Source: Larkinella sp. C7 | GTDB lineage: Bacteria > Bacteroidota > Bacteroidia > Cytophagales > Spirosomataceae | Assembly (NCBI RefSeq): GCF_006149005.1 | Contig: NZ_VBSL01000007.1 | Span: forward strand, 186,001 to 250,000 | Length of the DNA: 64,000 nt | Reading direction: 5' to 3' | Shown here: positions 43,145 through 52,021 of the stretch, one piece after another | Numbering within the stretch: position 1 is the stretch's first letter | How the letters are laid out: the number at the start of each line of letters is the position of its first letter | Made by a program: the position numbers and the translations under genes | Notes under the pieces: generated by a model | What the model was told of the DNA's origin: nothing | The model's input: the letters and a program-made list of their open reading frames with translations, nothing else | Database searches by the model: none

Positions 43145-46100
43145 ATGGCTTCACGTTTCCGATTTCTGTGGATTGGCTTGCTGGTGGGGATGGCGCTCGG
43201 AGCCAATGCTCAAAAACCGCTTTATAACCGGCAACAGCAGTCGGTTCTCAACCAGCTTAGTCAGGGTTTGCAGCAAAACCGTCGTCCGGCGTACCTGCGG
43301 GCCGTAGAAATCGCTCAGAAAAGGCAGGTCCCGCTGCGTCAGGAACGCTCAGACGGAACGGTCGTGCTTCTCCACGGCGTCGATGAACACAACAATCTGC
43401 TCTTTAAGGCGACCACCAGCGCTACCCGGGCGGGCAATACGACCCGTACCTCATCGCTGTATACCGGCGGTTCGCTCGGCCTGAACCTGTCGGGCAATAG
43501 CGCGGCTGTGCGCGACAAACTGGGCATCTGGGATGGCGGCAAAGTGCGCTCGACCCACGCGGAACTAACCGGGCGAGTTACGCAGGTCGATAGCAGCGGT
43601 ACCATCAGCAATCACCCGACCCACGTGGCTGGCATCATGATCGGTGCCGGGGTAAACGAACGGGCGCGGGGAATGGCTTTCGGGGCCAATCTGAAAGCGT
43701 ATGACTTCAGCAATGATGACGCCGAAATCGCTGCGGCTGCGGCTGATTTGCTGCTTTCCAACCATTCATACAACATTCAGGCCGGTTGGGTTTTCAACGC
43801 CGACCGCGCGGGTGACATCAAATGGGAATGGTGGGGCGATACGACCGTCAATGCGTTAGATGATTATAAATTCGGGATTTACAACAACGGTGCCCGCGAT
43901 CTGGACCGCATTGCCGTGGCGGCTCCGTATTATCTGCTGGTAAAGTCGGCGGGCAATACACACGGCCAGAATGGCCCGGGAGCCAACGAACCCTACTGGC
44001 TTGTCAACCGGAATGCCGCCAGCCGCACTCCCCGCAACAACCAGACTGGCTACGATCAGATTTCGACGGATTGCAACGCCAAGAATATTCTGTCGGTGGG
44101 CGCCGTCAGCAGCATTGCCACCGAATATGCCCAACCTTCGGACGTCCGGCTGGCGGGTTTCAGTTCCTGGGGTCCGACCGACGACGGGCGCATCAAACCG
44201 GATCTGGTGGGCGTGGGTGTCAGCGTGCTGGCCGCCGGATCGGCCAATGACAACGCCTACGCCACGCTTTCCGGCACGTCGATGGCAGCCCCCAACGTGT
44301 CAGGGTCGCTGCTGTTGTTGCAGGAGCAATACGCTCAGTCGCACAATGGCCAGCTCATGCGATCTTCGACGCTGAAAGGACTGGCGTTGCACACCGCCAA
44401 CGAAGCCGGTGACGCGCCCGGCCCCGACTACCGGTTTGGCTGGGGGTTGCTCAACGTGGAAAAAGCCGCGCGCGTTATTGCCAATACTGACAAAAGCCAT
44501 TTGCTGGAAGAACGAACCCTGAACCAGGGCGAACGACAAACTGTGCAGATCGTCGCTTCAGGGCGCGGACCGCTGGTGGTTACGATTTGCTGGACCGATC
44601 CGGCCGGGACGAGTCTGGGCGCTTCCGTGGCGAATTTCAATAACCGCAGTCCGCGACTGGTCAACGACCTGGATATTCGCGTGGCGGATGGCTCGCAAAC
44701 GCTGTTACCCTGGGTGCTCGATCCGGCCAACCCGGCGAATCCGGCCACGCGGGGTGATAACCTTCGGGACAATGTGGAGCAGATTCTGATTGCCGATGCC
44801 ATTCCGGGGAAAACCTACACCTTGACAATTTCGCACAAAAACAGCCTGTTGAACGGCAGACAGGATTTCGGTCTGATCGTCAGCGGAACCGGTGGAAATG
44901 CGTATTGTGCCTCGGCGGCTACGTCAGCGGGTGCGGCCAACATCGACCGTGTTCGTTTCGGCACCATCGACCAGGCCGGGCGCGACGGCTGCCAGCCGTA
45001 TTCTGATTTCACGAGTGTAATCACCAACGTTTCTATCGGTCAACAACTGCCGCTGAACGTGACCCTCGGCAGTTGTGGCCAAACCCGGCAAACCATTACG
45101 AGGGCGTTCATTGACTGGAATCTAGACGGTGATTTTGATGACGCGGACGAACTGGTCGCCACCTCGGGTGTGCTGACGACTTCGGCTACGTTCTCGACAA
45201 CCGTAACGGTGCCGGGCGGTTTGGTGGAAGGGCAATCTACACGCCTACGGATTGTGACGGTCGAAACCAGCGATGCGGGATTCGTGCAGGCCTGCGGAAA
45301 TTATCCCAACGGCGAAACCCAAGATTATCTGGTGCGCTTCGTGCGTCCGCAAAGCGATGTCGGAATCAGTGCGCTGGTGTCGCCCCAGAACGGTTTTTGC
45401 AGTCAGTCCGAGATTCAGGTAGCCGTAACGGTTCGTAATTACGGCTCCACCGAGCAGCGGAACATTCCGGTGACGGTTCAGATTCTGGCCCCGTTTGGAG
45501 CGGCTGTTGCCAACTTGAGCGACACGTTGAAAGTGACGTTGGGGCCATCGCAGGAAGCCCGGTTGGTTCTGCGTGGTCTGGCCGAATTCAGAACCGCAAC
45601 CGCCTATCGCTTCACCGTTCAAACGCGTTTATCGACGGATCAAAATGCGGCAAACGATCAATTGGTCAGTATTCTGACGACCTCGGCAGCCATCACCGAT
45701 CAGGGCAGTTTTTCGGTTTCGGCCTGTGACAACAGTGCGGTTTCGCTCCGAAATACCGGCAGTGGCACAGCTTTCTGGTACGACGCCCCGACGGGCGGGA
45801 ACCTGATCGGTGCGGGCAATCAGGCAACGGCACTCAGCCAACCAGCCAGCGGAATTTATTATGCCGCGCTCAACCAGTTTGTCGGCACGTTCGGCCCGGC
45901 GACCAAACAGGCGTTTGGCGGAGGAACGTATTCGGGGAATTTTGGCCCACAACCGGTGATTACGACGCAGGTTCCAATCGTTTTGGAAAGTGCCCGCCTG
46001 TATATCGGCAGTGCGGGACGGATTACGTTTACGGTTCAGAAACCGGATGGGGCTTTCGTTTCCAGTGTGACGCTCGATGTGACGCCCACGCGAAGCCCCA

Positions 46101-47155
46101 ACACACCCGTCGGAACGCCCCCATCAGGCCAGCAATCAGACGACCCCACCGATCCGGGGGCCGACTATCTGCTCAATCTGTCGATTCCTGAAGCGGGTAG
46201 TTATACGATTGGTATTGCCTACGAAGATGGTGCTACCATTTTTCGGAGTAATGTCGGCGTCACGGGTTTTCCGTTCCAGATTCCCGGCGTCATTAGTCTG
46301 AAAGGGTCGCTGTTCAACGGGGATACGCTGACGAATGCCTATTATTACTTCTACAACCTGCGGGTGAAAGCAGCGGGTTGTCCGGCATCGGAGCGCGTGG
46401 CCGTGACGCCCAAACCGGGCTCTGCCGTGGTGGCGGTGGTAACGCCCGACGGTGCAACGGACATTTGCCGGGGGAGTTCGGTGGTGCTGCGGGCGCAGAA
46501 TGTAGCCGGGTATGCCTATCAGTGGTTGTTGAACGGGCAGGTGATTTCGGCGGCTACCTCCGCTACGCTGTCGGTGACTGCTGCCGGTTCCTACAGCGTC
46601 CGGGTGTCGGGCGAATGCCCCACAGCAACTTCTGCGGCTGTGGTCGTTACGGTCAAAGAGCCACAGGCACCGGTGATTACCCGGGATGGCTACACCCTGC
46701 GATCCAACGCAACGACGGGCAACCAGTGGTTGTTGAACGGCGTTCCGATTGCGGGGGCCACGCAGCAATTGTATACGGCCACGCAATCAGGACGGTATTC
46801 GGTGCGCGCCAACGCCAACGGTTGTGCCGAACTGGTTTCGGCAGAAATCACGCTGGACGTCATTACATCAGTGAATCCGTCCGTCAGTTCAGGAGTTAGC
46901 CTGTGGGTTTCGCCGAATCCCGCTTTCCGGCAGGTGACGGTTTCGTTTATACCGGAATCGGTCAAGAGCCGGACGTACCGGTTTACGCTGGTGGATGTCC
47001 GGGGCATCGCCCTTCGCTCGGCACTCCTTACCCGAACCGCTACCGATTACTCCGCAAACATCGACGTGTCTACCTTGTCGCCGGGCCTGTTTTTTGTATT
47101 GATTCAGGATGAAGACGGGCAAACGATTCGGCGTAGTAAATTACTGAAAGAGTGA
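43145..47155 (+). CDS. Secreted S8 subtilisin-like protease with GEVED, CARDB, Ig-like and type IX sorting domains
   Basis: 1336 aa with a Sec signal (about 1-22, GANAQ). Catalytic triad D130 (LGIWDGG), H160 (NHPTHVAG; the usual HGTHVAG has P for G) and S379 (LSGTSMAAPNVSG). After the protease domain come a jelly-roll P-like region (about 460-590), a GEVED domain (FIDWNLDGDFDDADELVATSG, about 650-740), a CARDB-like domain (about 740-860), a lectin-like part, two Ig-like modules (WLLNGQVISAAT and QWLLNGVPIAGAT, about 1090-1230) and a C-terminal T9SS type A sorting domain (WVSPNPAFRQVTVSF to TIRRSKLLKE). It is secreted through the type IX system and probably attached to the cell surface. Confidence 0.95.
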   Translation: MASRFRFLWIGLLVGMALGANAQKPLYNRQQQSVLNQLSQGLQQNRRPAYLRAVEIAQKRQVPLRQERSDGTVVLLHGVDEHNNLLFKATTSATRAGNTTRTSSLYTGGSLGLNLSGNSAAVRDKLGIWDGGKVRSTHAELTGRVTQVDSSGTISNHPTHVAGIMIGAGVNERARGMAFGANLKAYDFSNDDAEIAAAAADLLLSNHSYNIQAGWVFNADRAGDIKWEWWGDTTVNALDDYKFGIYNNGARDLDRIAVAAPYYLLVKSAGNTHGQNGPGANEPYWLVNRNAASRTPRNNQTGYDQISTDCNAKNILSVGAVSSIATEYAQPSDVRLAGFSSWGPTDDGRIKPDLVGVGVSVLAAGSANDNAYATLSGTSMAAPNVSGSLLLLQEQYAQSHNGQLMRSSTLKGLALHTANEAGDAPGPDYRFGWGLLNVEKAARVIANTDKSHLLEERTLNQGERQTVQIVASGRGPLVVTICWTDPAGTSLGASVANFNNRSPRLVNDLDIRVADGSQTLLPWVLDPANPANPATRGDNLRDNVEQILIADAIPGKTYTLTISHKNSLLNGRQDFGLIVSGTGGNAYCASAATSAGAANIDRVRFGTIDQAGRDGCQPYSDFTSVITNVSIGQQLPLNVTLGSCGQTRQTITRAFIDWNLDGDFDDADELVATSGVLTTSATFSTTVTVPGGLVEGQSTRLRIVTVETSDAGFVQACGNYPNGETQDYLVRFVRPQSDVGISALVSPQNGFCSQSEIQVAVTVRNYGSTEQRNIPVTVQILAPFGAAVANLSDTLKVTLGPSQEARLVLRGLAEFRTATAYRFTVQTRLSTDQNAANDQLVSILTTSAAITDQGSFSVSACDNSAVSLRNTGSGTAFWYDAPTGGNLIGAGNQATALSQPASGIYYAALNQFVGTFGPATKQAFGGGTYSGNFGPQPVITTQVPIVLESARLYIGSAGRITFTVQKPDGAFVSSVTLDVTPTRSPNTPVGTPPSGQQSDDPTDPGADYLLNLSIPEAGSYTIGIAYEDGATIFRSNVGVTGFPFQIPGVISLKGSLFNGDTLTNAYYYFYNLRVKAAGCPASERVAVTPKPGSAVVAVVTPDGATDICRGSSVVLRAQNVAGYAYQWLLNGQVISAATSATLSVTAAGSYSVRVSGECPTATSAAVVVTVKEPQAPVITRDGYTLRSNATTGNQWLLNGVPIAGATQQLYTATQSGRYSVRANANGCAELVSAEITLDVITSVNPSVSSGVSLWVSPNPAFRQVTVSFIPESVKSRTYRFTLVDVRGIALRSALLTRTATDYSANIDVSTLSPGLFFVLIQDEDGQTIRRSKLLKE

Positions 47156-47223
47156 GTAAATTGGATTCGCCAAATGACTGCTACTGCAACCGGCTCACCA
47201 TCTCACATTTTAACGCTACGGGT

Positions 47224-47868
47224 ATGAATTCTCTCATTTCGCGTCGAACCTTTCTGAACGGTAGTTTAACGGCAGGGATCAGCCTGCCGGGGCTGCTTTC
47301 TCCCACTGCTCACGGTTTTGCTCCGGAAGACAACCTGCTCGTGATCGGTCCGTTGAAGGGCTACACGCCCCAAATTGGCACGCTCGTTTCGATGCTGAAC
47401 TACAACCGGGACACCATTATTCGTTTGGTGAAAGGCATGACCAGAGCACAACTCGACTTTCTGTTCGATGCCCACGCCAACACCATCGGCAGTTTGTTGC
47501 TGCATCTGGGGGCAACGGACAAGTTCTACCAGATCAATACGTTCGAAGGACGGCAGGAATTCAACGAGGAGGAAAAAAAGAAATGGGGGGCCGCGATGGC
47601 GCTGGGCGATGCCGGGCGGAAAGAGATCAAAGGCCACGAGGTGAATTATTACCTGGACAAACTGGCTGCCGTGCGGGAAAAAACGCTGAACCTGCTAAAA
47701 ACCAAAGATGATGAATGGCTGCTGGCGCTCGACCCGGTCTGGTCGAAACAGCAACCGGTCAATGCCTACTGGAAATGGTTCCACGTCTGCGAGCACGAAT
47801 CGAACCACCGGGGCCAGATTGCCTTTCTGAAAAGCCGCCTGCCCGGCGCGAAACCGGCAAAGGATTGA
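47224..47868 (+). CDS. DinB-family protein with Tat-type signal
   Basis: 214 aa from the ATG at 47224, which gives a twin-arginine-like signal (ISRRTFLNGSLTAGISLPG); a GTG at 47152 that overlaps the protease stop would add 24 residues with no signal character. The four-helix DinB fold is suggested by LVKGMTRAQLDFLFDAHANTIGSLLLHLGATDKFYQ and HVCEHESNHRGQIAFLKSRLPG; metal-ligand histidines appear in LLHLGA, HVCEH and SNHRG. Function is unknown; some DinB proteins are thiol or metal-dependent enzymes. It ends 3 bases from the convergent transporter stop. Confidence 0.85.
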   Translation: MNSLISRRTFLNGSLTAGISLPGLLSPTAHGFAPEDNLLVIGPLKGYTPQIGTLVSMLNYNRDTIIRLVKGMTRAQLDFLFDAHANTIGSLLLHLGATDKFYQINTFEGRQEFNEEEKKKWGAAMALGDAGRKEIKGHEVNYYLDKLAAVREKTLNLLKTKDDEWLLALDPVWSKQQPVNAYWKWFHVCEHESNHRGQIAFLKSRLPGAKPAKD

Positions 47869-47871
47869 ATG

Positions 47872-48294
47872 CTACTCCTTCGACAGGGCGATCAATACGG
47901 CCCCACCGGCCATCAGGACGGCGCCCGCAATGACTTGCCAGTTAATTTTTTCTTTCAGGAAGATAACCGCCAGGATGATCGTAAACACCAGCGAGATTTT
48001 GTCCAGTGGAGACGTGCGGGAGGCATCGCCTAACTTCAACGCTCGAAATGTGAGCAGTGACGAGACGCAGGTGATGATGCCCGCAGCGATCAGGTAAATC
48101 CAGACGCGCCGGTCAATGCGACTGACATCCGGCAGATTGCCTTGCCCGATCACGACGCCCCATGACACCACGAGGATGCAAACCGATTGGATCGCAAACG
48201 CCAGGCTGGAATCGACCTGCTTGATGCCCGCTTTAGACAATGTCACCACGACAGCGGAAGCTAGAGCGGCCAGTAACGAAAATACGATCCACAT
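47872..48294 (-). CDS. Half-size EamA/DMT family transporter
   Basis: 140 aa from the ATG at 48294 (MWIVFSLLAALASAVVVTLSKAG); the frame open to 48444 adds an unlikely segment. Five membrane helices and the EamA-type ending DASRTSPLDKISLVFTIILAVIFLKEKINWQVIAGAVLMAGGAVLI. At half the length of standard 10-TM EamA proteins it would act as a dimer. The substrate is unknown. Confidence 0.88.
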   Translation of the reverse strand: MWIVFSLLAALASAVVVTLSKAGIKQVDSSLAFAIQSVCILVVSWGVVIGQGNLPDVSRIDRRVWIYLIAAGIITCVSSLLTFRALKLGDASRTSPLDKISLVFTIILAVIFLKEKINWQVIAGAVLMAGGAVLIALSKE

Positions 48295-48557
48295 GAGTTG
48301 ATAGAAGATAAGTATACAATCAAAAAGCGTTCGTTGAAGGAAAAGGATATAAAAACTGATCGAAAGGTTTTTCAGGTTGGGCGGAGCGTAAAAACTTACT
48401 GGCCTAAAGTATATGATACATCTAAAATATAGAAAATGACCCAAATTGGGTTTTTTTACATCGAAAAAGCATTTTTTGTTAACTTAAAGCCTGCAAATTT
48501 AAACAACTCTTGCTTTTAGTCGGTTGTATGATATAAATATACGATACGATCAACGCT

Positions 48558-48920
48558 ATGAAAATTGCAGTAGAAGAAGGGCAGGACAAAACGGTTTTGG
48601 TCGATGGCCGGCAGACCGTTACGATCACGCACATTGAGGAGGGCGTTAGCGAACGCAAAGGCATTCCGTTCTTTGCCGTCCGGTTTGAAAACGAAGCCGG
48701 TTACGTTTCCCACCGGTTTTATCAATCCCCGGCGGGTATGCCCGCGATCATCAGTTTGTTCGATCAGGTTGGGATCAAAGCCCAGGAAGGCAAAGAACTT
48801 GATACCAAACAATTGATGGGGAAAGAATTAACGATCGAGGTGGGTGAGCGGTCGTATAGCGACCCCGAAACCGGAAACGAGCGCACCCTGAAACAGGCTA
48901 TTAACTTTCTGGCGAGTTAA
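48558..48920 (+). CDS. Uncharacterised 120-aa soluble protein
   Basis: 120 aa. The sequence (TVTITHIEEGVSERKGIPFFAVRFENEAGYVSHRFYQSP, KELTIEVGERSYSDPETGNERTLKQAINF) reads like a compact OB-fold or phage-type small protein, somewhat like DUF669 phage proteins, but no assignment can be made. No signal peptide. It lies next to the HepT-MntA genes, and the AT-rich 260 bases upstream hold no gene. A weak 8-bp hairpin (48945-48974) follows. Confidence 0.6.
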   Translation: MKIAVEEGQDKTVLVDGRQTVTITHIEEGVSERKGIPFFAVRFENEAGYVSHRFYQSPAGMPAIISLFDQVGIKAQEGKELDTKQLMGKELTIEVGERSYSDPETGNERTLKQAINFLAS

Positions 48921-49123
48921 CCATACGCCGGTTCTCTGATTTGTAAACGCCCTGGCTTGATGGTCGGGGCGTTTGCTTGAATAAAAGAGAAAAAAGCCAA
49001 TATTTAATTATCTCAAAACGTAATACCCTCCTCCCGAAGCAAGTCCGTCAGATTCAAGGAACAACTTTCCAAAACCGTTACACCATCAGCCCAGGTCTGC
49101 GTAATCCAGATGACGCGCTGATT

Positions 49124-49477
49124 TTACTTCTCAAAATTCTCCGTGAGAATTCGCTCAACGGTTAATTTAAGCGGCTCCAGTTTATTAGTGGAAATGTCCC
49201 AAAGTAGCTCAAGATCAACGCCAAAGTATTCGTGCGTTACGAAATTTCGGAAGGAAACAATCTTGCGCCATTCGATTTCTGGAGCAGACTGTTTTAGTGC
49301 GTCAGACAGGTGGTTAGCCGCTTCACCAATAATTTCTAATTGTCGTTCTATGGCAAAGCGAAACATCGGTTCGTCGTAAAGCGATTCTTTAGGACGATCA
49401 GCCATAAATTCATCGACGTAGGCAATGGCTTGAAGAATATGGAGCAATCGCGCTTTATCGTCAATCGGCTTTCTCAT
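49124..49477 (-). CDS. hepT: HepT-like HEPN ribonuclease toxin (DUF86)
   Basis: 117 aa all-helical HEPN protein with the motif R77-N-F-V-T-H82-E-Y84, an intact RX4HXY that is both the RNase active site and the site tri-AMPylated by MntA in characterised pairs. RQLEIIGEAANHLSD is the typical DUF86 helix. Its start overlaps the end of mntA by 17 bases. A type VII toxin-antitoxin toxin is the likely role. Confidence 0.9.
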   Translation of the reverse strand: MRKPIDDKARLLHILQAIAYVDEFMADRPKESLYDEPMFRFAIERQLEIIGEAANHLSDALKQSAPEIEWRKIVSFRNFVTHEYFGVDLELLWDISTNKLEPLKLTVERILTENFEK

Positions 49478-49745
49478 AAATCAGTAACTTTTCCCGATCA
49501 ATGTACGGCTTAATGAACGGCGAAAGGCCATTCGCACTCACGAGATCGACGGGAGTGTCCAGCAATTGAGATAACTGCTCTTGCATGTCCAGAAACCGGA
49601 AGTAATCAGCGCCCTGTGCATAATCCAGTTCAACCAGAATATCAATATCGCTGTTCGGCGTTTGCTCACCACGTGCCGCCGAGCCAAACAGATAGGCGCG
49701 TTTCACCGGTTGGTTCTGGAAGTAAGAAACGAGTTGCGGAAACAT
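49461..49745 (-). CDS. mntA: MntA-type minimal nucleotidyltransferase antitoxin
   Basis: 94 aa MNT-fold protein. The catalytic motif G21-S22-x10-D33-I-D35 (LFGSAARGEQTPNSDIDILVE) is intact. In known HEPN-MNT modules the enzyme adds AMP to the Tyr of the toxin RX4HXY motif and so inactivates it. It is the first gene of the pair, overlapping hepT by 17 bases. Confidence 0.92.
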   Translation of the reverse strand: MFPQLVSYFQNQPVKRAYLFGSAARGEQTPNSDIDILVELDYAQGADYFRFLDMQEQLSQLLDTPVDLVSANGLSPFIKPYIDREKLLIYEKAD

Positions 49746-49804
49746 ACAGATTGCGGTTATTGTATAGGAAAGTTAACAGGATAACTCAGATTTACCAATA
49801 CCTA

Positions 49805-50716
49805 CTATTCCAGCGCAATCTTCGCCTGAATCACCGGATGCTCGCCCATTCCGACCCGCGAGAGGGGTGCGTTGCGTCGCCAGGTGCCGCCGTTGATGCG
49901 CTCCCAGTAGGTTGCCGTCCGCAGCTCCCGATTGAACGCCAGGTATTGCCCGAAACATTCCCGCACATTCTTCTGACCATCCGGCATTTTGAACGAGGTC
50001 GCGAATTTATAGCGGTCTTCGTTGGTCGGGAGCCATTCCATCGCGATGAAGAGACCTTCTTTCGGAAATTCAATCTGGTAGCGCGACAGATCGACCTCGC
50101 ACCAGGTGTTGCCCCGCCGGGCGGCCGTCACCACGCTCTGGGGCAGCCGGTCCTCGCCCGGTTCGCCGTCCGCGTTGGCGTAAATGCGCACCCGAAACGG
50201 TGCCGTCGCCACACCCCCGCGTGCAATCAGATACGAAACGCGCTGCAGATACCCCCGAATGCCTTTGGTATTGCGGACGTGCAACGCAAACTCGATGTTC
50301 CGGCCCGAGCAGTTGCCCCAGACAATCGGCGCGCGCTTCCGGAGGGCCCCGACGGCCACCACCTTCGGTTTTCGGCCCCGAACCACAATTTCGGTCAGCA
50401 CGTTCGGTTTGGCTCGCAGCCGGTAAACCGCCGTGGTATCCGACAAACCGGCCAGCGGCAGCAGCAGATTCTCAAAACCGACGCAGCTAATCAGGAGCGT
50501 ATCGATGCCCTCCGGAATCCGCGCCGAAAACCGCCCCTGCGCATCGGCGTAGGTACCAAACCGGTGCTGTGGCTCGCTGATCAGGGCGTAGGAAACCGGC
50601 TGATTCGTGCTGTCAATCTGAACTTGTCCCCTGATAGTCGTTTGAGCAAGCACAAATAAAGGGCTGAATAAAAAAACAAAGGAGAAGAGAAACCGGCAGC
50701 GGGAGGTCATATACAT
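49805..50716 (-). CDS. Carboxypeptidase-like regulatory domain protein
   Basis: 303 aa with a Sec signal (FVFLFSPLFVLAQ). Residues 28-115 form a carboxypeptidase-D regulatory-like (CarbopepD_reg_2) beta-sandwich: IRGQVQIDSTNQPVSYALI, YADAQGRFSARIP, DTLLISCVGF. The C-terminal part (about 120-303) is an uncharacterised beta-rich domain (FRVRIYANADGEPGEDRL) resembling regions found after such domains in Bacteroidota surface proteins. It is probably an outer-membrane-associated or periplasmic protein. Start could be the second Met at 50710. Confidence 0.8.
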   Translation of the reverse strand: MYMTSRCRFLFSFVFLFSPLFVLAQTTIRGQVQIDSTNQPVSYALISEPQHRFGTYADAQGRFSARIPEGIDTLLISCVGFENLLLPLAGLSDTTAVYRLRAKPNVLTEIVVRGRKPKVVAVGALRKRAPIVWGNCSGRNIEFALHVRNTKGIRGYLQRVSYLIARGGVATAPFRVRIYANADGEPGEDRLPQSVVTAARRGNTWCEVDLSRYQIEFPKEGLFIAMEWLPTNEDRYKFATSFKMPDGQKNVRECFGQYLAFNRELRTATYWERINGGTWRRNAPLSRVGMGEHPVIQAKIALE

Positions 50717-50737
50717 GGAAAACCGTCAACAATTCGG

Positions 50738-50745
50738 TAGTTTTG
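50738..50745 (+). promoter_or_regulatory. Possible -7 element of gcvT
   Basis: TAGTTTTG matches TAnnTTTG exactly. No TTG lies at the expected distance upstream, so support is partial. No glycine riboswitch was recognised in the 107 bases before the gcvT start. Confidence 0.35.
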
Positions 50746-50823
50746 TAATTCGGGTTAATGGATAAAGAGCGCGATCGATGCGTTAAACCGGAATCCGAAT
50801 CGCATTTACAATTCTTCCGTTTT

Positions 50824-51918
50824 ATGGATTTAAAGCACGTACCGCTCGAAACGATTCACGAACAACTTGGGGCAAAAATGGTGCCGTTTGCCGGATTTCT
50901 AATGCCGGTACGGTATTCATCCGACCTTCTGGAGCATCAGACCGTCCGCAATGCGGTTGGCATTTTCGATGTATCCCACATGGGTGAGTTCATTTTGAAA
51001 GGTGAAAAAGCCCTTGATCTGATTCAGAAAGTGTCGGCTAATGATGCCTCGCTGCTCTACGACGGCAAAGTGCAATACAGCTACCTGCCCAATGATCAGG
51101 GGGGCGTAGTCGACGATTTGCTCATTTATCAGATCAGCAAGGTAGAATATATGCTGGTGGTAAATGCGTCGAACATCGAAAAAGACTGGAACTGGATTCA
51201 GAGCCAGAACGATTTCGGGAGTGGCCTGGAGATGATCAACATCTCGGACGGCACCTGTCTGTTCGCCGTTCAGGGGCCCCTGGCAGCTCAGGCACTGCAA
51301 CCGCTGACCAACGTCCTGCTGGATTCGATGTCGTATTATACCTTCGAGAAGACGGACTTTGCCGGTTTTCCCAACGTGATTGTCTCGGCTACGGGCTATA
51401 CTGGTGCGGGCGGTTTTGAAATTTACGTGGCCAATGAACAGGCCGAAGCCGTCTGGAATGCGATCATGAAAGCCGGCGAACCCTACGGCATCCAGCCCAT
51501 CGGATTGGGCGCGCGGGATACGTTGCGACTCGAAATGGGCTATTGTCTCTACGGAAACGACGTCGATGATACGATTTCTCCCCTGGAAGCCGGTTTGGGC
51601 TGGGTGACGAAATTTACCAAACCGTTTGTTAATTCCGAAAACCTGCAAAATCAGAAGAAGGACGGTTTGAAACGGAAACTGGTCGGATTTGAACTCATCG
51701 ACCGGGGCATTCCGCGGAGCCATTACGAGCTTTGCGACGCTGATGGAAACCGCATCGGTGAAGTCACGTCCGGCACCCAGTCGCCCACGCTTAGCAAGGG
51801 CATCGGGATGGGCTATGTTCCGACGGAATATAGCAAACCGGGTTCCGAATTATTTGTCAAAGTCCGCGACCGGCTGTTGAAGGCACAGGTCGTGAAATTA
51901 CCTTTTGTAAAAAATTAA
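50824..51918 (+). CDS. gcvT: Glycine cleavage system aminomethyltransferase (T protein)
   Basis: 364 aa from the ATG at 50824 ([31 protein letters not shown]), which matches the family N-terminus; an ATG at 50758 would add 22 residues. [42 protein letters not shown] and the C-terminal [21 protein letters not shown] are intact. It moves the aminomethyl carbon from lipoyl-H protein to tetrahydrofolate. Other gcv genes are not in the window. Confidence 0.96.
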   Translation: MDLKHVPLETIHEQLGAKMVPFAGFLMPVRYSSDLLEHQTVRNAVGIFDVSHMGEFILKGEKALDLIQKVSANDASLLYDGKVQYSYLPNDQGGVVDDLLIYQISKVEYMLVVNASNIEKDWNWIQSQNDFGSGLEMINISDGTCLFAVQGPLAAQALQPLTNVLLDSMSYYTFEKTDFAGFPNVIVSATGYTGAGGFEIYVANEQAEAVWNAIMKAGEPYGIQPIGLGARDTLRLEMGYCLYGNDVDDTISPLEAGLGWVTKFTKPFVNSENLQNQKKDGLKRKLVGFELIDRGIPRSHYELCDADGNRIGEVTSGTQSPTLSKGIGMGYVPTEYSKPGSELFVKVRDRLLKAQVVKLPFVKN

Positions 51919-51922
51919 CGTA

Positions 51923-52012
51923 GATGGGAACACGGATTGTGCGGATTGAACGGATCAAAACTGATTTTTATCTGTGCAAATCCGTTCAATCCGCACAATC
52001 CGTGTTCCCATC
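51923..52012. repeat. Perfect 33-bp inverted repeat between gcvT and comB (ATCCGTTCAATCCG family)
   Basis: Arms 51923-51955 and 51980-52012 are perfectly complementary over 33 bp around a 24-nt loop. The loop and core words match the repeat at 18426-18490 (reading on the opposite strand). It begins 4 bases after the gcvT stop and ends 9 bases before the comB ATG. It is the longest perfect palindrome in the window. Confidence 0.92.
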
Positions 52013-52021
52013 CCTCCCCGT

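Noticed and set aside
47152-47223. GTG start of the DinB-like protein coupled to the protease stop
   Set aside because: The GTGA overlap is attractive, but the added 24 residues lack signal character, while the ATG at 47224 begins a clean twin-arginine-like signal.
50717-50823. Glycine riboswitch before gcvT
   Set aside because: The 107-base leader shows no conserved paired core of glycine aptamers. Only a -7-like box was seen.
51974-52021. Upstream start for comB giving 16 extra residues
   Set aside because: The extra codons are the right arm of the 33-bp inverted repeat and are not conserved family sequence. The ATG at 52022 fits the family.
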